13,398 bases of DNA from Bacteroidales bacterium (lineage in GTDB: Bacteria > Bacteroidota > Bacteroidia > Bacteroidales > P3): positions 1 through 13,398 of the forward strand of contig JALNVJ010000023.1 in NCBI GenBank assembly GCA_023227645.1, written 5' to 3'. The notes beneath the pieces are model-generated. The model made no database searches. It worked only from the letters and a program-made list of their open reading frames with translations, and was not told the DNA's origin. Within the stretch, counting starts at the first letter, position 1. The number at the start of each line of letters is the position of its first letter. Below are positions 7,006 to 13,398 of the stretch, piece after piece. The translations under genes and the position numbers were made by a program.

Positions 7006-7569
7006 TTATTTTACTCTTTCAGAATACTCAGCATTTCTGGTGTCAACCTTAATTCTTTCGCCAGTTTCAATAAATAGAGGAACACGAACATTAGCACCTG
7101 TTTCAACAGTAGCATCTTTCATTGCATTAGTTGCAGTGTTTCCTTTCATCCCAGGTTCAGTATAGGTTATAGTCATTTCCACAAATGCAGGAAGTTCACA
7201 AGTAAGAGGAGTTTCGGTGTCTGCATGAACAATCATTTCCACATTTTGTCCTTCTTTAAGGAATTGAGGAGCGGTAATTATTTCTTCTTGAATTGATATC
7301 TGTTCAAAGTCTTCGGTGTGCATAAAATTATAACCGCTATCATCCTTATATAAGAAAGTATATGGACGACGTTCAATTCGAGCTGTTTCAATTTTTGTTC
7401 CAGCTAAAAACGAATGGTCGAGAGTTTTTCCTGTTTTGTAACTTTTCATTTTAGTACGAACGAATGTATTTCCTTTCCCAGGTTTAACATGTAAAAATTC
7501 AATCACAGAGAGTAAATCTCCATTCATCACAATACATAAGCCGTTCTTAATATCAGAGGTTGTTGCCAT
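7006..7569 (-). CDS. efp: Translation elongation factor P
   Basis: EF-P binds between the P and E sites of stalled ribosomes and speeds peptide-bond formation at consecutive prolines. The 187-residue length is normal. The N-terminal KOW-like domain (about 1-65) contains the loop VKPGKGNTFVRTK, with Lys32 at the tip corresponding to the modified Lys34 of E. coli EF-P. The central OB domain includes YNFMHTEDFEQI, and the C-terminal domain carries the EF-P signature region, ATVETGANVRVPLFIETGERIKVDTR. No gene for a Lys-modifying enzyme is nearby. Translation starts 6 bases after the stop of the small membrane protein gene, so both come from the promoter near 7880, and a strong hairpin terminator follows. 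Confidence 0.97.
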   Translation of the reverse strand: MATTSDIKNGLCIVMNGDLLSVIEFLHVKPGKGNTFVRTKMKSYKTGKTLDHSFLAGTKIETARIERRPYTFLYKDDSGYNFMHTEDFEQISIQEEIITAPQFLKEGQNVEMIVHADTETPLTCELPAFVEMTITYTEPGMKGNTATNAMKDATVETGANVRVPLFIETGERIKVDTRNAEYSERVK

Positions 7570-7575
7570 AAAAAT

Positions 7576-7851
7576 TTATTTTGTTTGTTTGATTATATCT
7601 TTTTCTTCAAAATTAGAAAGCTCATTGAATCTTCGAGTCAAAAATTCATGATCTTCTTTTATCTTATTGTAGTTCTTTTCGTAGTAGTTTGCCCTTAAAT
7701 TTGCTCCAATCATTCTAATAACGGAGACTAAAAGCAACATAATAACTAGTGTTTCTGTGCTTGGTTTAACGAAAATATAGTATCCAATAATAGCAACTAT
7801 GCCCAAATAAGATAATAAATTTAATAATTTTGATATTCTAATAATGTTCAT
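7576..7851 (-). CDS. Small two-helix membrane protein of unknown function
   Basis: The 91-residue product starts MNIIRISKLL and has two hydrophobic segments (about residues 9-28 and 33-49) followed by a charged helical tail (YYEKNYNKIKEDHEFLTRRFNEL) that may form a coiled coil in the cytoplasm. The open frame extends five codons upstream to a TTG at 7866, but that TTG falls at about the predicted transcription start, so the ATG at 7851 is preferred. It sits 6 bases upstream of efp and shares its promoter. I do not recognise a named family. Confidence 0.68.
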   Translation of the reverse strand: MNIIRISKLLNLLSYLGIVAIIGYYIFVKPSTETLVIMLLLVSVIRMIGANLRANYYEKNYNKIKEDHEFLTRRFNELSNFEEKDIIKQTK

Positions 7852-7873
7852 CTTGTAATTTTTCAATGAGTTG

Positions 7874-7904
7874 CAAAAATACTCCTTTTTTCCTTTTTAA
7901 CAAA
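7874..7904 (-). promoter_or_regulatory. Promoter of the small membrane protein/efp operon
   Basis: On the minus strand TATTTTTG (plus-strand CAAAAATA, 7874-7881) is a perfect TAnnTTTG -7 box. TTTG (plus-strand CAAA, 7901-7904) lies 19 bases upstream as the -33 element. Transcription would begin near 7866-7868, leaving a leader of about 15 bases before the ATG at 7851. Confidence 0.7.
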
Positions 7905-7907
7905 ATA

Positions 7908-7939
7908 TTTGAATAATGAGGATAATTTATCTATATTTG
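7908..7939 (+). promoter_or_regulatory. Promoter of the exported protein/DPP IV/tilS cluster
   Basis: TATATTTG (7932-7939) is a perfect TAnnTTTG -7 box with TTTG (7908-7911) 20 bases upstream. The predicted start near 7946 gives a leader of about 37 bases before the ATG at 7983. Its -33 element is only three bases from the -33 element of the opposing promoter, so RNA polymerase can hardly occupy both at once. Confidence 0.72.
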
Positions 7940-7982
7940 CAGATTGAGAAATAGAGAATATATTCAAAATTAATATCTAATT

Positions 7983-8981
7983 ATGAAGCGATTATTTTTA
8001 AGCATAATACTATGTTTGTTTGCGTTTAATGGTTTTTCGCAAAACCTAATAGATCTTGATGATCAAAAGCTTACAGAGTTTACCAAGAAGTTAATAGAGC
8101 TTCCTTTTCCAGAAAGGGATGTGATAATTAAGGCGTGTGAGGTTTTCGAAAAAGACTTTGCAAACGATCCATATCTTGCAGATTGGGCTTTTCAAATACT
8201 TTATTACTATCACGAAATAAGTTGTGAAGATAAAACAAATACCCTTCAGAAAACTTTCTCAGGCAAAGAAATTAGAGGATATTTTTATAATGATATAGAC
8301 GTTATACCTGATTTAAAATCCAATATATCTTCCTTTCAAGCAGAATATGCCAACTGGGGTTATATGATATCTTCAGATGAGGACACATCCTATACAATGG
8401 AGGTTGATTCCACATTTCTAATTCAAAGATTAGGCAAACTACTTTCTAAGGACTATTCCTATTATTTCACTAATTATGTTGCCGATTTAAGTGTTGCACC
8501 TATATGGCATGCCCAATTAAATATACCAATATCTGAAGTGATGAGAAGAATAGAGTGGAGAGATTTGCTTCTTGATGCAAGCCCCGACTTTGTTAGGAGT
8601 GATTTAGTAACAAGAGAAATACAATACCTGCTTTTCACCGTTACTAAAGGCTTAGAGCGCACCCCAATTTATGGAGTAAATAATAATGAGATGAAGGTTC
8701 ACGACCCAAGAGAGGGATTTGATTTCACTAAAATTGCCAACGAAACCGAAATAATATTACCTGAATACAAATCGGCCATACAAGCTTATTATAGGACATA
8801 TCCTCAAACCAAATGGGGCTTATACCTAACCGACTTTATGCACCGTTTGGCACTAAACAAATACCGATTCTCAAACGAGATAGATGATTTTGTTTTAGAA
8901 AGCCTTTATCCACAAGACAGAAAGAATATTGATCCTATACTTAAGTATAAGGATATGTTGATTGACAACCTAACTGATTAG
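7983..8981 (+). CDS. Exported protein of unknown function
   Basis: The 332-residue product has a Sec signal peptide (MKRLFLSIILCLFAFNGFSQ, cleavage near residue 20) with no lipobox cysteine at the cleavage site, so it is probably periplasmic. The remainder is largely helical in character, with many charged and aromatic residues (LADWAFQILYYYHEIS, FQAEYANWGYMISS, YKSAIQAYYRTYPQTKWGLYLTDFMHRLAL) and no recognisable catalytic motif. I cannot assign a family. It is the first gene behind a strong promoter, and DPP IV starts 9 bases after its stop, so the two are co-transcribed. A role as partner or helper of the peptidase is possible but unsupported beyond gene order. Confidence 0.78.
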   Translation: MKRLFLSIILCLFAFNGFSQNLIDLDDQKLTEFTKKLIELPFPERDVIIKACEVFEKDFANDPYLADWAFQILYYYHEISCEDKTNTLQKTFSGKEIRGYFYNDIDVIPDLKSNISSFQAEYANWGYMISSDEDTSYTMEVDSTFLIQRLGKLLSKDYSYYFTNYVADLSVAPIWHAQLNIPISEVMRRIEWRDLLLDASPDFVRSDLVTREIQYLLFTVTKGLERTPIYGVNNNEMKVHDPREGFDFTKIANETEIILPEYKSAIQAYYRTYPQTKWGLYLTDFMHRLALNKYRFSNEIDDFVLESLYPQDRKNIDPILKYKDMLIDNLTD

Positions 8982-8990
8982 AAAAATAAT

Positions 8991-11165
8991 ATGAAAAAGT
9001 TAATACTAATTTCACTGTGCCTATTTAGCACATTAACTGGCTTTACCCAAAAAAATATAACCCTTGAAGATATTTGGGCAAAAGGTACATTTCGCCAAAA
9101 ATCCATAAACGAGATACGCTCAATGAAAAATGGCGAAGATTATTGCATCCTAACGTCAACAGGAATTGATCGTTATCAGTATAAAACAGGACAAAAGATA
9201 GACTCAATAGTTTTATTCTCCAATTTAGATTTTGGCAATACAAATAAAAATAAAATCTCTGCTTATAATTTTTCAAAAGACGAGAAGAAGATATTACTTG
9301 CAGCCGACCCAGAGTTTATATACCGTCATTCATTTGTAGCCAACTACTATATATATGAGATAGAAACCAAGACCCTATACCCATTAAGCACAAGTGGGAA
9401 GCAAAGATTGGCAGACTTTTCTCCAGATGGCAATAAAGTGTCGTGGATAAGAGACAATAACCTATTTATTACCGATATCTCAACCCCAAACAGAGAGGTT
9501 AAGCAAATCACAAAAGAGGGTAAGTTTAATAAAATAATATATGGAACCTCCGACTGGGTTTACGAAGAAGAGCTAGCCTTGGTTAAGGGATATGATTGGA
9601 ATAAAACCAGCACCCAACTTGCTTATTACCGTTTTGATGAGAGTGGAGTAAAAGAATATTCAATGCAAACATGGGGAAAGCTCTATCCCGATACCTATAC
9701 ATATAAATACCCTAAAGCAGGTGAGGCAAACTCAATAGTAGATATTTTTGTATACGATATAAATACCGATAGCCACAAACAAATCAACTTAGGTAAAGAC
9801 AAAGACTACTATATACCACGCCTACAATGGTCAAAAGATGAAAACCAATTAATAATTCATAAGCTCAATCGCCTACAAAACCACTACGAAATAATATCAC
9901 TAAACACCAAGACCTACCAGCAGGAGGTGCTATATTCAGAAACCAATAAATGCTATATCAGCGAGCCCGACTTGGTTTATTTCCTAAAAGATAACTCTGC
10001 CTTTATACTCAAATCAGAACGAAGTGGCTATTCTCATTTCTATTTAGTAAAGCTAAAAGACAAATCAATTAATCCAATAACCTCAGGCAACTACGACTGC
10101 GAAAAGCTATGCTATGTGGATGAGCAAGAAAATAAGATATACTATAGCGCAGCCGAAAGTTCACCAATCAATAGGGAACTGTCGGTGGTTAATTTCAATG
10201 GTAAAAAACAGAAAGTAATTTCAAAACAAATAGGAACAAATGATGCCGAATTTTCCCAAAGCGGTAAATACTATATTGGAACTTTCTCCGACCACCAAAT
10301 CCCAACCCAATACACCGTAAATAACCAAAAAGGAGAAGTGCTTAATACTCTTGAAGACAATGCCGAGCTAAAAGACACCCTAGCGCTATATGTTAGAGAG
10401 AAAAAAGAGTTTGGTAGCTTCACCACCACCACAGGAACTAGTCTAAACTATTGGATGATTAAACCCTCAAATATGGAAGAAGGTAAAAAATATCCAGTAC
10501 TATTCTTTGTTTATGGAGGTCCAGCAAGCCAAGAGGTGCTAAACTCCCAACGAAGAGCATCCGATATGTATTGGTATATGATGTTGGCACAAGAAGGATA
10601 TATCACAATATGTGTTGATCCACGAGGAACAGGAATGCGAGGAGAAGAGTTTAGAAAATCAACCTATATGGAGCTTGGAAAATACGAAACCCAAGACCTT
10701 ATTGAAGCAGCAAAATACTTTGGCAAAGAATCCTATATCGACAAAACAAGATTAGGAGTGTTTGGATGGAGCTACGGAGGCTATATGTCGACCTTAGCAA
10801 TAACCAAGGGAGCCGACTATTTCAAAACAGCAATAGCAGTTGCACCAGTAACCAATTGGAGATATTACGATAATATCTATACCGAACGATTTATGAGGAC
10901 ACCTCAAGAAAATCCAACAGGTTACGATATGAACTCCCCAATCAATCATGTTGATAAGCTAAAAGGCAATTTCTTATTAATCCACGGCACATCCGACGAC
11001 AACGTACATATTCAAAATTCAATAGACCTAATAGACGCATTAATTAAAGCCAATAAGCAATTTGATCATTTCTTCTATCCAAATAAAAATCATGGAATAT
11101 ACGGAGGAGTTACAAGGCTTCACCTCTATACCCTAATGACAAATTATATCAAAAATAAACTATAA
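8991..11165 (+). CDS. Dipeptidyl peptidase IV (family S9B)
   Basis: DPP IV removes X-Pro (and X-Ala) dipeptides from peptide N-termini. In asaccharolytic and proteolytic Bacteroidales it works in the periplasm to feed dipeptides to the cell. The 724-residue length is nearly that of the Porphyromonas enzyme. After a signal peptide (about 1-20) comes a beta-propeller domain carrying DWVYEEE (188-194), whose glutamates bind the substrate amino terminus. The alpha/beta-hydrolase domain follows (about 475-724), with VYGGP (508-511 region), DPRGTGMRG, the nucleophile in GWSYGG (Ser594), Asp669 in HGTSDDNVH and His701 in KNHGIYGG. All catalytic residues are present. Spacing from the upstream exported-protein gene is 9 bases, and tilS follows after 33 bases. 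There is no sign of a C-terminal secretion tag, so location in the periplasm is inferred. Confidence 0.96.
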   Translation: MKKLILISLCLFSTLTGFTQKNITLEDIWAKGTFRQKSINEIRSMKNGEDYCILTSTGIDRYQYKTGQKIDSIVLFSNLDFGNTNKNKISAYNFSKDEKKILLAADPEFIYRHSFVANYYIYEIETKTLYPLSTSGKQRLADFSPDGNKVSWIRDNNLFITDISTPNREVKQITKEGKFNKIIYGTSDWVYEEELALVKGYDWNKTSTQLAYYRFDESGVKEYSMQTWGKLYPDTYTYKYPKAGEANSIVDIFVYDINTDSHKQINLGKDKDYYIPRLQWSKDENQLIIHKLNRLQNHYEIISLNTKTYQQEVLYSETNKCYISEPDLVYFLKDNSAFILKSERSGYSHFYLVKLKDKSINPITSGNYDCEKLCYVDEQENKIYYSAAESSPINRELSVVNFNGKKQKVISKQIGTNDAEFSQSGKYYIGTFSDHQIPTQYTVNNQKGEVLNTLEDNAELKDTLALYVREKKEFGSFTTTTGTSLNYWMIKPSNMEEGKKYPVLFFVYGGPASQEVLNSQRRASDMYWYMMLAQEGYITICVDPRGTGMRGEEFRKSTYMELGKYETQDLIEAAKYFGKESYIDKTRLGVFGWSYGGYMSTLAITKGADYFKTAIAVAPVTNWRYYDNIYTERFMRTPQENPTGYDMNSPINHVDKLKGNFLLIHGTSDDNVHIQNSIDLIDALIKANKQFDHFFYPNKNHGIYGGVTRLHLYTLMTNYIKNKL

Positions 11166-11198
11166 GAAGAGATAAACACAAAACATAATACATTTGCT

Positions 11199-12524
11199 AT
11201 GCTTAAGGAATTTAAAACCTTTATTGAGGATAATAATATTTTTGAAAAAAATGAGGTAATCCTTTTAGCAATAAGTGGAGGCATTGATTCGATGGTGCTT
11301 TGCGATTTGTTTCAGAAATCGGGCTATAAATTTGTTGTTGCTCATTGCAATTTTCACCTTAGAGCAGAGGAATCGAATAGAGACGAAGACTTTGTTGTAA
11401 ACTACTGTAAAGAGCACAACCTAAAGCTATATCTCAAAGGCTTCGACACCTATGGATATATGGAAGAAAATGGCAAGAGCCTTGAAATGTCGGCAAGAGA
11501 ACTTCGCTACGACTGGTTTTATGAGCTATTAGAAGAAAACAACTACGCCTATATTGCAACCGGCCACCATGCCGACGACTCCATAGAAACCTTCTTTATC
11601 AATCTTTTTAGAGGAACAGGAATATCAGGACTACACGGCATACTTCAAAAAACAAATAAAGTAATCCACCCACTTCTTTTTACCGATAGAGCAAGTATTA
11701 TTAAATATCAAATACAAAACAATATAGAATTTGTTGAAGACTCCACCAATTCCTCCACACAATACACAAGGAATAAAATCCGCCACGACCTAATACCTCT
11801 ACTAAAAGAAATATCTCCCAATTTCCAACGAACAATATTAAAAGAAATAGAGATATTTAGGGAAACCGAAGAAGTGTTCCGAACCCTAATTAATAGAGCA
11901 AAAGAAAAAATAATAGAAGTAGATAATAATATTGTCAAAATCCCTATCGAGAAAATAAAAACGCTTAAACCTATCAATATCTATTTGTTTGAGCTATTAT
12001 CCGAATACGGCTTTAACCAATCAACCATCAACTCCATAAAAGAAGCACTTGATGAAACATCAGGCAAACAATTCTTTTCCGAAACTCACCGATTGATAAA
12101 AGACAGAGAATACCTGCTTATAACCCAAAACACACAAACCTCAACCCAAGAATATAAGATAGAAGAGGATCAAACCTTTGTTACCACACCAATAAGCCTG
12201 CAAATTGAAATATTAAGAGACCTTAGCTTTGTGAAAATTCCAAAAACAAAAGATATAGCAATGTTTGACGAAGGTAAATTGCAATTTCCACTAATCCTTA
12301 GGCGATGGAAAAACGGAGATTCCTTTTATCCCTACGGCCTAAATGGAGAAAAGAAAATATCAAACTTCTATAAGGATCTCAAATACTCAATAATTGATAA
12401 AGAAAACCAATGGCTCTTGTGCTCTGGAGATGATATAATTTGGGTTATAGGACAGCGAATTGATGAGAGATATAAAATAACCGACAAAACCAAAACAATT
12501 TATAGACTTGAATTAGATGAATAA
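11199..12524 (+). CDS. tilS: tRNA(Ile)-lysidine synthetase
   Basis: TilS uses ATP and lysine to change C34 of the CAU-anticodon tRNA(Ile) to lysidine, switching it from Met/AUG to Ile/AUA decoding; it is essential in most bacteria. The 441-residue protein has the PP-loop SGGIDS (26-31), the HCNFHLR motif (49-55), ATGHHADDSIETFFINLFRG, and EDSTNSSTQYTRNKIRHDLIP, all typical of the N-terminal catalytic domain. The C-terminal TilS domain is visible at RRWKNGDSFYPYG (368 onward). The ATA codon is frequent in the neighbouring genes, so the enzyme should be heavily used here. The start ATG has no Shine-Dalgarno site. Its last 8 bases overlap the start of the M28 peptidase gene, indicating coupled translation. 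Confidence 0.96.
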   Translation: MLKEFKTFIEDNNIFEKNEVILLAISGGIDSMVLCDLFQKSGYKFVVAHCNFHLRAEESNRDEDFVVNYCKEHNLKLYLKGFDTYGYMEENGKSLEMSARELRYDWFYELLEENNYAYIATGHHADDSIETFFINLFRGTGISGLHGILQKTNKVIHPLLFTDRASIIKYQIQNNIEFVEDSTNSSTQYTRNKIRHDLIPLLKEISPNFQRTILKEIEIFRETEEVFRTLINRAKEKIIEVDNNIVKIPIEKIKTLKPINIYLFELLSEYGFNQSTINSIKEALDETSGKQFFSETHRLIKDREYLLITQNTQTSTQEYKIEEDQTFVTTPISLQIEILRDLSFVKIPKTKDIAMFDEGKLQFPLILRRWKNGDSFYPYGLNGEKKISNFYKDLKYSIIDKENQWLLCSGDDIIWVIGQRIDERYKITDKTKTIYRLELDE

Positions 12525-13398
12525 GATAATAATCATTCTATTAGTTTTTATCCCCAATATTGTATTTTCTCAAATCAATACTACCTTAGTTCAATATAAC
12601 CAAAGCATAAATAAAGACAGCTTAGAAAAAACCGTTCTTAAGCTCCAGTCATATGGCACACGTTTTTGCTTTAAACCAAATAGGAGGGAGATTGCCCAAG
12701 ACCTAAAACAACAACTCCAAGCCTATGGTTTTGAAAGCAAATTAGATAGTTTCTATATCGATAATTTTGAATATCCATTTCATTCTGGCCAACTCAATAG
12801 TGGATGGCAATATAATGTGGTTGGGCAAATTAGAGGCTCCATAGCACCAGACACATTTTTTGTGGTTGGAGGACACTACGATGCAATATCATTCTTAGAA
12901 CATCAAACCCCAGCCTTCGACACAACACCCGGAGCCGACGATAACGGTTCAGGAATAGCAGCCATAATGGAAATTGCCCGACTATTTCATAAACATAATA
13001 TTATCCCAACCAAAACCCTACGCCTTGAGCTCTATGGTGCAGAAGAAATAGGACTAAAGGGAAGCTTTGTGGCAATAGAACGCTCCAGCAACCTACTGAC
13101 CGAACATATAGCAGGAATGATGTGTTTGGATATGATAGGCAATAAAACCGACACCAGTAGCGAAGATATAATTCAATTTGTAGAATACGATAATTCCATA
13201 GCCCTAACACAATTTTGCCAAACAACCGCATACCTCTACACCAACCTAATGCCAATACCCAATACCTCAATTTTAGGCTCATCCGATAGCTATTCCTATT
13301 ACCAATGGGGAAGGAAAACAATATTCCTAACTGAAGGACAATTTTCCCCCTTCTACCATAGCCCCCAAGACCTATCTTCAAACATCAACTACAATTAC
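12517..13398 (+). CDS. Exported M28-family zinc metallopeptidase (partial, cut at window end)
   Basis: An open frame from ATG at 12517 runs 294 codons to the window edge without a stop, so the 3' end is missing. The start overlaps the tilS stop by 8 bases. The N-terminus is a Sec signal peptide (MNKIIIILLVFIPNIVFSQ). The catalytic domain has the full M28 set: His120 in VVGGHYDA, bridging Asp141 in PGADDNGSG, catalytic Glu176 and ligand Glu177 in YGAEEIGLKG, Asp205 in CLDMIG and His281 in FYHSPQDL. These residues bind two zinc ions in aminopeptidases and related exopeptidases, and in glutaminyl cyclases. Aminopeptidase activity on exported peptides is the simplest reading, next to DPP IV in the same operon. 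Glutaminyl cyclase activity is an alternative. Coding sequence is strikingly C- and A-rich on this strand. Confidence 0.92.
   Translation, partial: MNKIIIILLVFIPNIVFSQINTTLVQYNQSINKDSLEKTVLKLQSYGTRFCFKPNRREIAQDLKQQLQAYGFESKLDSFYIDNFEYPFHSGQLNSGWQYNVVGQIRGSIAPDTFFVVGGHYDAISFLEHQTPAFDTTPGADDNGSGIAAIMEIARLFHKHNIIPTKTLRLELYGAEEIGLKGSFVAIERSSNLLTEHIAGMMCLDMIGNKTDTSSEDIIQFVEYDNSIALTQFCQTTAYLYTNLMPIPNTSILGSSDSYSYYQWGRKTIFLTEGQFSPFYHSPQDLSSNINYNY

Noticed and set aside
8474..8662. Minus-strand open frame inside the exported-protein gene
   Set aside because: Antisense shadow with no promoter or recognisable product.
9043..9276. Minus-strand open frame inside the DPP IV gene
   Set aside because: Antisense to a certain gene with all catalytic residues; chance open frame.
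11708..11977. Minus-strand open frame inside tilS
   Set aside because: Antisense to tilS; hydrophobic content reflects the complement of A-rich codons.
13001..13381. Minus-strand open frame at the right end
   Set aside because: Antisense to the M28 peptidase, whose zinc ligands are intact across this stretch.

Overview
The window reads as chromosomal DNA from a low-GC member of the Bacteroidota, most likely order Bacteroidales. Three things support this: a fimbrillin/Mfa-type pilus operon (FimA/Mfa1, DUF5119 and DUF3575 families), a family S9B dipeptidyl peptidase IV almost co-linear with the Porphyromonas enzyme, and promoters of the Bacteroides type (TTTG around -33, TAnnTTTG around -7). 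Shine-Dalgarno sites are essentially absent, which also fits. No mobile element, CRISPR array, tRNA or rRNA was seen.

Left region (1-3857, all minus strand): a type V pilus operon in the transcribed order DUF3575 outer-membrane protein, DUF5119 anchor lipoprotein (FimB/Mfa2-like), a fimbrillin with a complete C-terminal end, and a second fimbrillin lacking that end. The last two are paralogues and fit a stalk-then-tip arrangement. A perfect 10-bp hairpin lies between the two fimbrillin genes and could set their ratio. A good Bacteroides-type promoter precedes the first gene.

Middle region (3858-7866): a 372-base AT-rich intergenic stretch; a small orphan beta-barrel protein (+); a long imperfect inverted repeat between convergent genes; a BtuB-like TonB-dependent receptor (-) with an unusual long basic N-terminus; a strong terminator; and a minus-strand pair of a small two-helix membrane protein followed by elongation factor P.

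Right region (7867-13398, plus strand): two back-to-back promoters fire left into the membrane protein/efp pair and right into a co-directional cluster. That cluster contains an exported protein of unknown function, dipeptidyl peptidase IV, tRNA(Ile)-lysidine synthetase (tilS) and an exported M28 metallopeptidase cut by the window edge. Spacings are 9 bases, 33 bases and an 8-base overlap, so this is probably one operon linking periplasmic peptide trimming with a tRNA-modifying housekeeping enzyme.

I found no clear evidence of a wholly new system. The best leads are the hairpin between the fimbrillin genes, the terminal inverted-repeat relic at 4800-4875, and the uncharacterised exported protein translated just ahead of DPP IV.
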